Below, piece after piece: positions 9,240 through 21,863 of a stretch of 64,000 bases of DNA; within the stretch, counting starts at the first letter, position 1, and each line of letters opens with the position of its first letter. Origin of the DNA: Paragorgia papillata. Lineage: Eukaryota > Cnidaria > Anthozoa > Scleralcyonacea > Coralliidae. The notes beneath the pieces were generated by a model. That model had not been told where the DNA came from and did no database searches. It was given only the letters and a program-made list of their open reading frames with translations. A program made the translations under genes and the position numbers. The stretch is taken from contig JAWNZC010000445.1 of assembly GCA_035771165.1 (NCBI GenBank), forward strand, positions 5,095,001 through 5,159,000, in the 5' to 3' direction.

Positions 9240-10450
9240 CCACTCACCCCCTCTATGTAGCAGGACACTTACCCCACAATTTGTGAGTACGACTGACCTA
9301 GCAATGTTCTATGGGTATCAGCCTATTATAATCTGGAGTCAAAACTATTGTGGGTGCTACGTGGTCGGCGTTTTCTCGCTTCTCCTCCTCGACTATTTTT
9401 CCAAAACCTAGGCGGTAAACCAGCTTTCTGATTAGGGTTTTTGTTGTGGTTAGGTTATTCTGAAGATTTAGAAAAACAAATATTTGACGACATATTTTGG
9501 AAAAGCAGCGAAAGGACTGGACGGTCTCTTTGAGTCATCCTTTTTCCTGTCGACCACCGTTCAAACGAGATCTGGCTGAAAAGACGATTAGGCGGCATCA
9601 ATAAGATAATTAGCACGAAGTCGCGGCACAATATTCCATACTAGGAATTACTTGGACTTAGAAGGTATTGTTTTGACTTGCATGCGCACAGAGCCGGAGG
9701 ATGAAAAGGATCAACACCTTTATAAACCGGATAATTTGAATCAATATTGAAAGCGGTTCCTAAGCGAACTGTTGTTATTTCATTAACATGCGGTCGCCAC
9801 CATGCAGACATGGCGGGCGAAAAACTGTGCGGGCATAAACACAGCCGAGTTTTTAATTAAAATGATGAATTTTTGCTTCAAAATACTTTGTACATCCTCT
9901 CGTGTATATATGTTCATCTCAGGAAACGCTTCAGCCTTTCCGTTGGTGGATTTTCTCTGTTACAAATAAAATCATCTGGCGGTAAGCCAATATAAAGCGT
10001 CAGTATTTCGTTGTCAAACATCTTGGGAGTTTACTATCTTTTCACTTTGCTTTATCCAAAACACTGCCTACGCGCAGCACTCTACTTTTTTACAATACAT
10101 TATTAAAGTTAACTATATGAGAATTGAGGAGAAATGATTAAGCTAGCTGTGCAAAAAATTTAAAAGATTTCCAGAGGTCTATTACACAAATAAATATAAA
10201 ACATAGATGCGTTGGTGGCAGGCCTCTCGGAAACAAAATTCATATTGAGGAGCTAAAAATAGGGGGCCAACTATAAATTCAAGTAGAAATGTACAGCCGA
10301 AATTTGTAAATGCCGCCTGATTTTGAGGATTCTAAGGGTATACATTGCTACCCAAATAAAATATTTTGAAAAATACATGCACGAGAGCTTAGCAAATTGC
10401 TCTGAAGCTCTCTGGTATATCACGCATAATCCTGCATGGCGATTGTCGAC
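9240..10450. other. intergenic, no gene seen
   Basis: No recognisable exon or RNA gene. A short segment (ACATATTTTGGAAAAGC, near 9490) recurs near 42220 in a Patched intron, so part of this is old dispersed repeat. Confidence 0.5.
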
Positions 10451-10458
10451 TATTTCGT

Positions 10459-10548
10459 TCTTCATTCATTCATTCATTCCTTCATTCATTCATTCATTCA
10501 TTCATTCATTCATTCATTCATTCATTCATTCATTCATTCTTTCACTTC
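10459..10548. repeat. (ATTC)n microsatellite
   Basis: About 20 copies of the tetramer with a few interruptions. The Ser-Phe-Ile-His open frames across it are artefacts. Confidence 0.95.
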
Positions 10549-10624
10549 ATTCACTCAGGTCGACTCGCGGCTCCAGGTTTCAGAAGGTGACATATATTGT
10601 ATAATTACGTTATTTGATATTTAA

Positions 10625-10917
10625 AGGTGATATATCCTGCGCGTTCTGCGCATGTACGAAATTAATGTTTACTTCTTTATTTACAAAAATATATACTCAC
10701 TGATACCTTATTGAAGATTGTAAGCCTTTCTTGCTTCCGCTTCATTACTTGTACCCGAGACTAAATATTTTTAGAAGAAATAGAAGAAATCCGAAGAGAT
10801 ATCCTCGTTGAATCGCTTAATTTTCTGCCATGTTGCTTCGAACGGTTTACACTAATTATCTACGAATGTCAATGATTAAGATAGCGGATCACGCGCAGAA
10901 CGCGCTTGATTTCACCT
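10625..10917. mobile_element. foldback MITE with GCGCGTTCTGCGC ends
   Basis: AGGTGATATATCCTGCGCGT at the left and ACGCGCTTGATTTCACCT at the right are imperfect inverted repeats, with GCGTTCTGCGC / GCGCAGAACGC just inside. No ORF. Confidence 0.6.
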
Positions 10918-11238
10918 GTAATAGCTATAGGCTAATACACGAACAATTTCTATCATTTTAAAATTTATAATGATGATAAGGGCACTGCCAGCACTCGCTT
11001 TCACAATGAAATTTCTAGTACAATGATATTATAGAAATCCGAAATATTTGATATCATTTTAATCACGTCAGTCAATATGCAGGTTAAATAGGCTGGTTTG
11101 ATAATCATCATTAATATCCTCCAGGCTCTTTTGAAACAATAACCGTATCTTGGCGTGTATAACAATCCAATGAACAACCCGATTCGATATGGCTACATTA
11201 TATTCACCATTATAATTAAAATCTTGACTGAACTCATT

Positions 11239-11443
11239 CAGTGGCATAGGAAGCTGAAGTTGACCTTGGAGGGGCACAGCTTCAAAAGGACATTTTATTT
11301 GGGGGGTAGAGCCTCAAAGCATATTCGAGGAACATGTTTTATCATAAAAAGGGCACTTTTCTGTTGCCAAAAGGGCACATATTACAACAACGTTGGGGGG
11401 CACATGTCCCCCTTTGCCCCCCCCCCCGGTTCCTACGCCCCTT
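11239..11443. mobile_element. non-autonomous hAT element, 8-bp TSD
   Basis: CAGTGGCATAGGAA at the left and TTCCTACGCCCCTT at the right, flanked by the exact duplication AACTCATT (11231-11238 and 11444-11451). 205 bp. Its interior (GGGCACAGCTTCAAAAGGAC, ATAAAAAGGGCACTTTTCTG) is the reverse complement of the element near 2636-2830. Confidence 0.87.
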
Positions 11444-11451
11444 AACTCATT

Positions 11452-12592
11452 TAGCAGTTCTAGGGATATAAGGATTTTAACACTGCAGAATATGAACACA
11501 GAAATGTTCATAACCAAAAAATAAAATTTAAAGCTATATACGAAGATACCAAAAATTGAGCTTCTAAACAAGGTCGTTATGGCTCCTTTAGCAATATGCG
11601 TTTAATAGCCGTATAGCTAGGACAGTTTCATGACCTGCCTATATTACTAGAGTGTTTAGCAAGCGATATCGCGGCACTTGCATCACACATGTTTTTTTCA
11701 ACTTTTTCTGTCGGGAACTAATCGTTCCGGTCGTTAGACTGACCGGCAGACCTTCGGCAGAGTTCATTTGTCTAAGCGTCGCTTGTGTTTACATTGTCGA
11801 GCAATGCCGACACTTCGATATCAATTGTGCGCTGAGAACTTTAACATATGTCGCGCTTTAACATATTATTTAATTAATGCCCAATGATTGTTTGTTCTGC
11901 ACTTTCCGACTAGGAAGCTTGTCACGAATTGCAATGTGTGTGATCAAAACATAGATTCAAGTAGCAGACGAATTTTGTTTTGTTTGGTGGAGAGAGGGGG
12001 GGGGGGGGGGGGGGGTGGAGGAGAGAAGAAAGAATTCTCCTCCAAACGATTAAAAGTCAAATGTTGATCGGCTGACTTATTAAATGAAATCAGTTTGGGA
12101 CATGAACTAATTTGTTCCAGCATTTAACAGCGTATGCTATCTGGGAAAACAGTCTTAAAATTCATTTTGGCAGCAATCGATCCAGCCTCTCTCTCCTTCC
12201 TACGCTTTTAATATGAACCAAAACGATTGCCAAATATTATAGTATATACTATATACATGCAATTACATGTAAAAAAATGGAAACTTATAGTTTAGCTCTC
12301 AACTTCTATCATGCAGTTTTTGCGATCATATTTCTGTGTATACGGGTACGACTACAATACATGCACGGCAAGGATCTGTGAAGTTAAATGGCAAACATAT
12401 ACCTCGCCATGGCTCATGAGTCATTCGATGACGATGAGGGTATTGAGGAATAACGAGGAAACCCGTATTACGCAAACCATTCCACCTTCGATTCTTAGCT
12501 CTATTATATTAAGCTCGTATATGAAGAGCTCAAGAAGCCTCTGCGGAGGAGACGTGTTACTGTTAGAAAGAGTGAAATAAATAAGTTGCCAA
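11452..12592. other. intergenic, no gene seen
   Basis: Contains a G homopolymer tract at about 11995-12015 and otherwise unremarkable AT-rich sequence. Open frames of up to 89 codons show no family resemblance. Confidence 0.5.
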
Positions 12593-12689
12593 AATTAATA
12601 TTTAACACCTTAATTACTATACTACTAGGCATTGTTATACGTGGCAACAATGCCTAGTAGTATAGTAATTAAGGTGTTAAATATTAATT
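12593..12689. mobile_element. near-perfect palindrome (foldback element)
   Basis: Left arm AATTAATATTTAACACCTTA onward and its exact reverse complement are separated by only about 10 bases (GTTATACGTGGCAAC centre). Arms are about 42 bp with no mismatch seen. Confidence 0.8.
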
Positions 12690-13160
12690 TCATTTTGTTG
12701 TCCTTCAATAAATTTGATAACAAGTAATAACGAAGCTGTCACTATTACAATTCATGTAGCATACCGTTTGACATTGACAGTTTCTAGAATTTAGCCGAGA
12801 AATTTATCAGTTATACTGTAATTGTCGCTGCAGGCTGATGGCTTGATTTACTCGCAATCTTAATTATCAATGACTATAGTAGCTGCGTAACACATAATGT
12901 AAATCAGCCTTTCTTTAATTTTAAGTTTCTTAATTTGCAAAAGTGCTTTCACCCCTTATTCTCACAATTTTTCTCTTTTACGCTGCTATATCCGATGAAT
13001 ACATACGCAAAAAATCTTAAAAGTCAGTTAAAACAATTCCTCAAGGTGTATATAATACTATCTCAGTTTTAATAGTTCAATCCGATTGCAATTATACTTA
13101 TTTTGGGAGTTTTTGACACCTTCATTGTGACAAATGCACATGCAGAGACAGTTTTCCGAA

Positions 13161-13482
13161 AAATAAGTTACCATCGTTCAACATTATCGTAAATTGCTTG
13201 CTTTCTAACTCCAGGTGTTAAGTATTACTAGAATTATTAAAAATAAGTTACCGTCGTTGAACATTATCGTAAATTGCTTGCTTTCTAACTGCAGGTGTTA
13301 AGTATTACTAGAATTATTAAAAATAAGTTACCGTCGTTGAACATTATCGTAAATTGCTTGCTTTCTAACTCCAGGTGTTAAGTATTACTAGAATTATTAA
13401 AACTAAGTTACCGTCGTTGAACATTATCGTAAATTGCTTGCTTTCTAACTGCAGGTGTTAAGTATTACTAGAATTATTAAAA
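13161..13482. repeat. 80-bp tandem repeat, four copies
   Basis: Units begin at 13161, 13241, 13321 and 13401, each starting AAATAAGTTACCGTCGTTGA or one or two bases off (copies 1 and 4). Copies alternate CTCCAGG and CTGCAGG at one site in an A-B-A-B order, which suggests a two-unit duplication step. Confidence 0.92.
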
Positions 13483-13489
13483 CAAGGTC

Positions 13490-14340
13490 AAGAATATATG
13501 AAGCGGATTACCAAAAACTGAAGAATGTGTCCTGGAAATGTTTTGACCGTAAGTAGTTGTATCATTCTCGAGCCCCTTCCTACTTAGATGATGATCCAAC
13601 CCTAAATACCTGAAAGTTTTTATCAACTAAATCAAACTTACTTTAAACGTTTGTCTGGATACTGTCCTAGAATTAATTACGTGAGGATTACCGATTACGT
13701 GTTGAGAAACACTTCTTGGTTGGCCCATATATAGTAATTATATACTCGCATAGGATACATCCGCGCTGACAAAACGCAAAAAAAAAAGTGTCCAACCAAA
13801 TAACTCTTTCTGGCAGTGGGTGGCATCAAGCCGACTCGTCTTATGTGTAATGTATTTCACTCTGGCTATAAAGCTAGCCAGAGTGCGATTTACTCGTCAC
13901 AGCGACCGGAAAAGGTTACTAGACGTTAAGTACAGAAGGGGAAAAAACCCTCTCGAGGGTCGGGTAGTTTGTCGAGGGTCGTAAAATACGCTAAAATTTA
14001 CGCACATAATTTCCTTCTAGTGGCACAAATAATATTTAGACGGAAGATATATATTTTTGGGACATTTCATGCGCGCGGCAAAGGTGCCGGCACTGACTCA
14101 TGACAGGAAATATTTAGTAAATTTGTCTACAAAAATCCTGCTTTTCACATTCTTATATACTCGTGTGTTATCTTCGTGGAAAGCCATGCATGCAGGAAAG
14201 GTTGAATCGGACCTTCTTGAGAAGTTTTCAAAAACATTGAAGCATCATCATTCACTCTGTGTATAAATTCCGTGACAAGAGTTTTTTACTTGAAACAAAA
14301 AATAACTACTTCATATTTATTATATTTCAAAAATAACTGT
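13490..14340. other. intergenic, no gene seen
   Basis: Near 13870 a short inverted pair (CACTCTGGCTATAAAGCTAG, GCCAGAGTG). At 13955-13978 CTCGAGGGTCGGGTAGTTTG is the reverse complement of the repeat unit at 14345-14692, an outlying inverted fragment of that satellite. Confidence 0.5.
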
Positions 14341-14344
14341 ACCC

Positions 14345-14692
14345 TCGACTTGCAACCACACGACCCTCGACCAACTACCCTCGACTTGCGACACACGACC
14401 CTCGACCAACTACCCTCGACTTGCAACCACACGACCCTCGACCAACTACCCTCGACTTGCGACACACGACCCTCGACCAACTACCCTCGACTTGCGACAC
14501 ACGACCCTCGACCAACTACCCTCGACTTGCGACACACGACCCTAGACCAACTACCCTCGACTTGCAACCACACGACCCTCGACCAACTACCCTCGACTTG
14601 CAACCACACGACCCTCGTCCAACTACCCTCGACTTGCAACCACACGACCCTCGACCAACTACCCTCGACTTGCGACACTCGACTCTCGACCA
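14345..14692. repeat. 35/36-bp tandem repeat (CTCGACTTGC... unit)
   Basis: About ten units of CTCGACTTGC plus either AACCACACGA or GACACACGA plus CCCTCGACCAACTACC, two variants interspersed. The Thr-Leu-Asp-rich open frames on both strands follow from the repeat having few stops; no start context or family match. Confidence 0.93.
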
Positions 14693-14699
14693 AAACCCA

Positions 14700-15790
14700 A
14701 ACTCGAATATTACAACGTCATGGTAGATGTTAATACTAGTAATAACATGTTTTTGATGGCAATTTGGAATAAATAGCCCGAGTTAGTTTTTATAAACCAT
14801 TATGAAATTGAATTCAGTTTGAATTCAGTTTTGCCTTTATAACCTAAAAACTATAAAAAGCATTTTGTGTTACTAGCTTAATTTTCCGTGTTACCTAAAT
14901 TCCCAGATAAATACTGAAAATAAATTAAGAAAAAGAACATTTTTGTACCCGGCCCCGAGACATGTTATCTTCCATTCCATAAGACATTGAAAATTTTTAG
15001 CGTTAAGTATAACGTTTTTAAAAGTATCTGTTTTGCTAAAACGTCTAGTAACATTACCACAAACACCAAAACTGAGGGATGAGATATAGCTTGGGGGGGG
15101 GGGGGGGAGGGTCCACTGCTAAGACTGGCAAGAAACGGGGAGGTGCCCTTTAAGATTAAAAAATACTCATTGTATAAGTGCATAAATATATTATCTGGTT
15201 CATGCATGTACTGGTGCCAGTTTACCCAATATACTTAATCAATATGGTTTAGAAATGCACTCGTAACACAAAAAGAAACTGTCTCTCTCATTGCAAAATT
15301 ATTCAGTCTGCTCTGCATTTATCGCATTATGAGAATGTACATTAGTATATTCTCATATCATACATGCTTCTAAGTAATTAGTAATGTAAATACTTTTTTT
15401 TAATAAATTTGAAAATTTTCCACTCCTCAGTTTAATTCTTTCTTTCAAGTACTTTTCATGAAATTCAAAGTCCACAAGTCATGTCTATATAATCTGCAGT
15501 GAGCTTATACGGGGTGACTCATGATTAGATAGTGAAGTTATTTCAGTATACGTGTTACTTGAGTCTGATAGATACTCAGTTATATTTCGCCATTAGTCGT
15601 ATTTTGTTGGTGCAAGTTGTTTTAGTTTTTTTGGCAACCTTGCATCCAGAGTGGTCGTGAGAAGATGCCCTGGCAAAGGATTGAGATTGCCTAACAAAAT
15701 ATTCCATTGTATTTGATTTATAATAATATAAGATTTTCCCGCCAGTTGAAAACATTGAGTCTGTGCAAGCGAACTGTGAAAAGCAGACAG
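14700..15790. other. intergenic, no gene seen
   Basis: AT-rich, with a G tract at about 15093-15110. Nothing recognisable. Confidence 0.5.
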
Positions 15791-15791
15791 A

Positions 15792-16318
15792 ATTTAAGAA
15801 ATGGCTCATGGTTTCGCGTGCTCCATCGAGTTATGGATGCACGCGGGAAATTGGGAGAGCACGAAAAAATCTAGAGTTGGTCTCGGCTACGCCTCGACCA
15901 ACTCTTACGATTTTTTCGTGCTCTCCCAATTTCCCAAGTGCATCCATAACTCGATGGAGCACACTAAACCATGAGCCATTTCTTTTATAACATAGCATTA
16001 AATCCTTTCACAAGCCGGCGAATCGTTTTGGTTGTTGAGTTTTTCTACTTTCGTAGACAAGTCTTTTTTGTTCACTAAAATCCAACCAAAAGGACAGTTT
16101 AAACTCGGTTACCCAGACCCAGTTTATGTCTTCTGGGTCGTTGTTCTTTATTACTCAATAAAATTAAATGACTCGGTATTTTGATAATATAAAAGGTCAA
16201 TTTAAAACTCAGTTTTGTTTTGATATGTTTTCCCGCGCTTTTTCCCCGTGCTCCATCGAGTTATGGAGCACGCACGACAGCCAATCAAAAACGTTGCTAT
16301 ATCAAAGCTATGTTATAA
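15792..16318 (+). mobile_element. MITE family M2, copy 1
   Basis: Begins AAGAAATGGCTCATGG, contains an internal palindrome (15796-15985; GCTCCATCGAGTTATGGATG arms and a GAGTTGGTC core) and ends GTTGCTATATCAAAGCTATG at about 16318. The whole ~525-bp unit recurs in the same orientation at 58651-59186. Confidence 0.82.
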
Positions 16319-16329
16319 AAATATATATT

Positions 16330-17400
16330 AAATAAAAATAATAAATAAATAAATGTTTTACTATTACCGAGTCTTTGGATCTTCTAGCAAGCTGAACTCA
16401 CTGGAAAATTTCCCAAATGTATCCGAAAAATTTCTTTCCAGATTTTGCCATAGCGTTCTCTCGTCTCGCCGCATTTTTTCACGAACTTCCTGGGGACGAG
16501 TTTTTTTTTTTTTGAAAATGCGGAGGTGCAACTTTCCCCCAGTGTCTCGTTCCCCAATTTCGCTGTCCTTGATTAGTATAGTGTGGAGGATTGTTACAAA
16601 ATAAAGTCACATGCTGTGCAACCAAAGCCACCCCCCCTCCCCCACCCCCCTCCCCCAAGACAGTCTGTTTACAGGCTATGCAATAGACTACTAAGAGGTG
16701 ACAGTTGACAAAGGCGACTGACTATAACAACAATTTTGCAGACGTAATGGAGACAACTTGAGTGCTTTTAAGTAAAAGGAAAATACCACAATACCACTCA
16801 TCTAGTAACTTCAGCAACCATGCCAACTCAAAAATGCAGCGTTTAAAAGCATGCATGTATAAACTATCAATTAACCCTTTACGCGGCTAAGCCTAACCGT
16901 TGCCATTCTGCAATTATAACTTAACTAACGATAACAATATCGTTAACTCGCCTAACGATAGACAAGTTTACTCTGACTCACTAACACGCCAGACAAATGT
17001 TACTTCTTAAAAAGAAACATTTCGGAAATCCGGAGAGTAAAGGGTACGTTAACCCTTTCCCTATTAGGCCGCCCAAAACTGGCCACTTTGTAATTTTACT
17101 CGTCAAGTGAAAACGCCTAGGAGGGAAAGCGGGTTAAAGAATTTTGATGGAGCTTTTTACTGCAGTTGCATATACCATCAAGAAAATTATCTTAAATACC
17201 AATTGTTTGCATTGAGCAAAGTACCAAAAGAAAAATGTTTTTCTTGTTAATTCATCTTGATTTGTGTACCTATATAATTATCATTTTAATAAATGTATTG
17301 ACTATATAGCTTTGTGTAGGTGATCACTGGCTGAAAGCCATGTCTCTATCTTTGGCTGAAAGCCATGTCTCTCTTGTGTAGCGTGTAGTACTCAGTTCTA
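16330..17400. other. intergenic, no gene seen
   Basis: Holds a C-rich tract (about 16632-16660), repeated GGCTGAAAGCCATGTCTCTA near 17328-17375, and otherwise unassigned sequence. Confidence 0.5.
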
Positions 17401-17402
17401 GC

Positions 17403-18022
17403 CAGTGGCGGATCAATGGGAGTCAAGTATTGTCTAATGAAGTGTCGTGTGTCATGAAGTGTTGTCTCGTGAATTGTTGTGTCTCATGAAGTGTTGAAAT
17501 TATCATACGCATGCATTTAGTACCTGTCTTCTTTTATTAGCCGTTTTTTGCATCAAGTTCACGAACAAGGGCATTTTGGGCAAGTGCCAGGGGCCCCGCG
17601 CTTTTTTGGGGGGATTTTTTTTCAGATTTTTTGGGGCCTTTTGGTTTTAATTTAATTAAGTTTTATCATACATTACAACTTAGAAGAAGAGCAAAAATAT
17701 TTCAGAATCACTCCAAAACCTATTGCTATAAGAAACTTGTAAATCTATTTAATTTTCAATCTAAAGTTTAAAATCATTGTTTGTAAATATCTTAGAAATA
17801 GAACCAGGGTTCCAGAAATGTAGGTTGAGTACCATAGATAAACACAAACATTCTTACAACGTAGCTATTCGCAGCTGACAGCTGGTTGCTATTCGCATTT
17901 TTTTTGTTAATTTTCTCCGATTTTTCTAGTCTCTTTCTGACTTCGGGGAGGGGGGGGGGGGGCAGATGTGAGTCAGCTATACTAATGTGCCAGGGGCCCC
18001 GCTAAAGCTTGATCCGCCCCTG
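17403..18022. mobile_element. non-autonomous hAT element, 8-bp TSD
   Basis: CAGTGGCGGATCAA and TTGATCCGCCCCTG termini, flanked by the exact 8-bp duplication GTTCTAGC (17395-17402 and 18023-18030). 620 bp; inside are GCCAGGGGCCCCGC motifs near both ends. No transposase. Confidence 0.9.
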
Positions 18023-18063
18023 GTTCTAGCATCTCGGTTTTCTCTCCAATCTCACTTATCTAT

Positions 18064-18546
18064 TATAGTGCGGTATATAAAGTGTAATTTCGTAGGATTT
18101 GAGTGCTAAAGTTGATTTTTTTCTTTTTTGAGTTGACTAGAAGATGTCAGACTATCGGAAAATGATGGGGTTCAAATTTTCGACCTTTTAATATACAGGG
18201 GGATCGAGAGGTCGGAGACATGGCTAACAGCAGTGACTCGAAGACTTTCCTGTAGCCCTAATAGTGTGGTATGAAGCGTAATAAAACAGCTCTAGTAGGA
18301 TTTTCGTGCTAAAGTTGATTTTTGTTTCTTTTTTTTAGTTGACTACTGTAGGTGTCAAACTATCAGAAAATGCAGTTCAATTTTTCCGGCTTTTTCTAAG
18401 CCTATCGAAAGGTCGAAAATTTGAACCGCGTTATTTTCTGATGGTTTGACATCTAGTCAACTCAGAAAAGAAGAAAAAAATCAACTTTAGCACGCAAATC
18501 CTACGGGAGCTGTTTTCATGACACTTCGTACCACAATATTACCGCA
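18064..18546. mobile_element. MITE family M3, copy 1
   Basis: Long imperfect inverted arms: TATAGTGCGGTATATAAAGT and GTGCTAAAGTTGATTTTT at the left, AAAATCAACTTTAGCACG and ACACTTCGTACCACA at the right, plus inner arms with GGGGTTCAAATTTTCGACC. A second copy is at 30664-31156. Confidence 0.8.
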
Positions 18547-18711
18547 TTAAATCTGATTATATATGTTACATTTAAGCGACAGTCAGCTTGCTGAATCACA
18601 GTAAATTGCGCGTTTCCTTGCGTAGAAGCAATGTACTACTTTCAGGAATGCGGATACATGCCCACACTATAGAGTATAAATATTATGGAATGCGGACAAC
18701 TGACCACTTAT

Positions 18712-18933
18712 GCCCTAATCAAACGAGAACGCAAGTCATAGCAAGTTGACAGTCACGCTATCTCAGCCAGCCGCTCTGAATAGTTTCCCGAAAATATCAT
18801 GTACCGTGACAAAGTTAAAACTTGTTTAAAACACTCATGAAAGCTTTATTTTGTTAATTTGGGTGTTCGAACGACCGCCACAGAAATTCTGACTGCCAAC
18901 TTGCGATGACTTGCGTTCTCGTTTGATTAGGGC
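18712..18933. mobile_element. foldback MITE
   Basis: GCCCTAATCAAACGAGAACG at the left and CGTTCTCGTTTGATTAGGGC at the right are exact inverted repeats, and the pairing continues inward for another ~25 bases. About 222 bp, no ORF. Confidence 0.83.
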
Positions 18934-18939
18934 TTGCAT

Positions 18940-20340
18940 AATCTAGATAAACATTATAACACCTCAGGGTTAGTTCAGATCACTTGATACGCAAGACAAG
19001 TTAAATAATTACACTTATTATAGGACTTAGAATAATACAACTACAGGTTATTTAAAAAAAAATAACAAGCAGTTTTCTAATTCCTGTTGCGTTATAGAAC
19101 TGACTAAGAAGAACTCACCTCAAATCTTAATAAGAAGTTACTTGTAACAAAACAAAAACTGAGCTAAGTACTAACGTCTTGGCCTCCTGTTGTGGTATGC
19201 TAAGACAAACATTTTAAGCGATTACTATAAAAGGTAAAAAAATGGTAATGACTTGTGTTTACATCAGATAAGAATAAAAATTTGACATTTTAAACTATAA
19301 CTCGATAAAGTTAAAGCAAAGATTATCCTGCAGTATTTCGACCTGTCGTTTAATTTATCAAGTATATACGTATATGTTGGAATTAACTACTCAACCTTAC
19401 TGCCGTGGCAATAGAAGCGTTCTTAAAATATTGTTGCAATATATTCCTCAAGTTGAACAATTCATTTGAATAAAAATTATAGCAATGAAGATTATGACAA
19501 TACTTATTGTATTTACAAAAAATATTTACAAAAAATATTTATGAAGTGAAGTAAATGTTCTATTTATGTTATCGCCACTAAAGCACTGAAAATGATAATC
19601 ACACATAATCGCCTTAATTGGTTAGGTTTTTATCTGTTTGTTTGTTTGTTTGTTTGTTTGTTTGTTTGTTTGTTTGTTTGTCACTAGGATACCTCAACAA
19701 ATATAATGTAACTTTGTCAAAAAGTTGACCACAGGCCAGGAACCAACGTCTTAAAATTTTTTTTGGTTGAATTTGGTCGGAAATTGTATGAAGATTTTGT
19801 AGAAAACTGATTGTATATAAGCTTAAGCTTCTTCGTAAAATAATTGAGTAAAAAATAAAGATGCTTGATTGCGTTCCGGCATTATGCTTATACTAAGCAA
19901 ACATTTAACTAAATATTTAGCTAAATTGCCAAATAACAATTTTTTTCGGAATAACTCGCTGGCAAAGTATGCGTCAATTATCAATAGGTTACCGCTTTAT
20001 TTTTGGTTGGCAAAATGACGATTTTTTATATCATGTATTAAGTAACAGATACAATATTCGTGTCCCAACTGTATGGGATTTACAACGGCTCACCGAGTAC
20101 ATTTTTAGCACTAGAAAAGACAAAAACAAATTATTTGAATAAGGCAAAAGCTCAATTTGAGCCAATGGTCCTAAATTGATATTTTATTAATCAAATGAAT
20201 GCTGTATCCGATTTACAACTACTGATTAAAGATTTATTTCTTTTGAATTTTCTTCATGAATGATTAATGATATTTTAATTTTATTTATAATGGTTATAAC
20301 CTGGCTTCACTCATATCCAAACTATTCTCTTTATATTTAC
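18940..20340. other. intergenic, no gene seen
   Basis: AT-rich and low in long frames. Contains a (TTTG)n array at 19636-19681. No other structure seen. Confidence 0.5.
19636..19681. repeat. (TTTG)n microsatellite
   Basis: About 11 uninterrupted tetramers. Confidence 0.95.
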
Positions 20341-20360
20341 AATGTATATATATATATATA

Positions 20361-20725
20361 ATTAACAAATAGATTCCATTTTGCCGTTGTCTGTTCAGTT
20401 ATAGATGCACAGATGACGTCACAACGTGGTAAGAACAAAAAAGTGGCCCACGAGACGCAGTCGAGTGGGTCACTGATGTTCTTACCACGTTGTGACGTCT
20501 TCTGTGCATCTATAACTGAACAGACAACAAAAAAATGGAATCTATTTGTTTTATACAATAAAAATTTAAAAGGTTTTTGTCGAAACTGTTGCCGGATTTT
20601 GGGGCATGAAGAAGGAAAAAAGCAAGTCAGCTGACGTGATTTGACGTGACCATGTGTCTGTCCTCTAATAGATCATGGCCAACAACCAATGAAAACACGC
20701 ATAGCAACTAGGGTATTGTATAAAT
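20361..20725 (+). mobile_element. MITE family M4, copy 1
   Basis: AT-flanked ~365-bp unit with an internal palindrome (ACAGATGACGTCACAACGTG and its inverted partner, arms ~75 bp) followed by a unique tail ending CTAGGGTATTGTATAAATA. Inverted copies lie at 25926-26290 and 56856-57210. All three sit between TA-dinucleotide runs. Confidence 0.85.
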
Positions 20726-21024
20726 ATATATATATATATATATAGCCTTTTGTTTATTTCTCTGCACGTTTTGCTCAAGTCTTCGCTCGAATTCTGACAT
20801 CTTTTTTATGAGTATTTGAACATGTGGCTACCGCTGACTTGTACACCAATATACCAGTTATTGTCCATCTTACTTGTCCGAGGGGTTTTAACCACATTTT
20901 ATTCAATAGTTGAGTCGATTTTCTTTGTTCTTTCTACAGTGTGTATAAAAAAACCCGGAACCCTTAGAAAATGAATTAGTATTCTGTTCAAACAACCTAT
21001 TGTAGTAGTTTGAAAGCCCTAAAC

Positions 21025-21863
21025 CAGGGGCGCCGGAGCCACGGGGGCAGCTGCCCCCCTGCCCTCACAGCGCGGGGGCAGCACGGGGGCAACCAATTGC
21101 CCTTTCTCGTAAGAGGAATGTTTTCTACAGGAATTGCCATTTGTATTATTATATTAAATGACTTTTGTATTAATACCTCAAAATCTCAAATGACTCACAA
21201 GCTAACTTATTACTGCAGACCACACACAGAGGCAGCAAACTAATTTTGCCTTGGGTTAGCTGTGTCCAACCTCGTTCTCAGGGCGTTTTTGAAATTTAGA
21301 GGGTGGGAAAAAGCGGCATCGGCTAGTCACAGCACCCAAAATACTGGGTGTAATAAATTAGCAATTTAGTTTAGTATGCAAAATCATTCTGAGTGCCCCG
21401 TGGGAGAAGTTCATTGTAATGGCGGTCCTATTTGTCCCGTTGGCGGTCCCGTTGAAGCTATTTGATTATAACTGGCACAAAACTATCAACCAATGAAAAT
21501 AGCGAATCCAACAGTCGATGCAAGAACGTTTTCTTTCAAAAACGCCCTGCATGAGAACGAGTTTGAGCTGTGTCTTGTGCCCAGGCCTTTTTTACTTGGC
21601 GGGTGTTTTCTGATTCATTAAAGTTGCCATGTTTTCTTAAATGTAAATAGGGATGTAGCATCAATATGTACAACTCAGTCGTTGAATTTTCTTTCTCAAT
21701 ACATTGTCATTCATTATATTATACCGTTATGCTTTTTGGTTATCATTATAATATAGAGCAAAATTGGCGAGCATTATTTACCACGTGCAAAATTTAATGC
21801 TGAGAAAAAGTGCCCTTTTTATATGGCTGCCCCCGCCGCCTTACGCAGCTTCCGGCGCCCCTG
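21025..21863. mobile_element. non-autonomous hAT element nested in the mariner-like element
   Basis: CAGGGGCGCCGGAGCC at the left and TCCGGCGCCCCTG at the right, flanked by the exact 8-bp duplication CCCTAAAC (21017-21024 and 21864-21871). CCCTAAA belongs to the host element's arm, which proves the order of insertion. Confidence 0.88.
21267..21565. mobile_element. MULE-like MITE (9-bp TSD) nested in the hAT element
   Basis: CAACCTCGTTCTCAGGGCG at the left pairs with CGCCCTGCATGAGAACGAG and TTTG at the right. The flank AGCTGTGTC occurs directly outside both ends (21258-21266 and 21566-21574), a 9-bp duplication. 299 bp, no ORF. Confidence 0.75.

Noticed and set aside
13161..13482. Possible CRISPR-like array
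   Set aside because: The 80-bp units are directly adjacent with no unique spacers; a simple tandem repeat in an animal genome.
14272..14733. 153-codon Thr-Leu-Asp-rich protein
   Set aside because: It spans the 35/36-bp satellite; both strands are open for the same reason.
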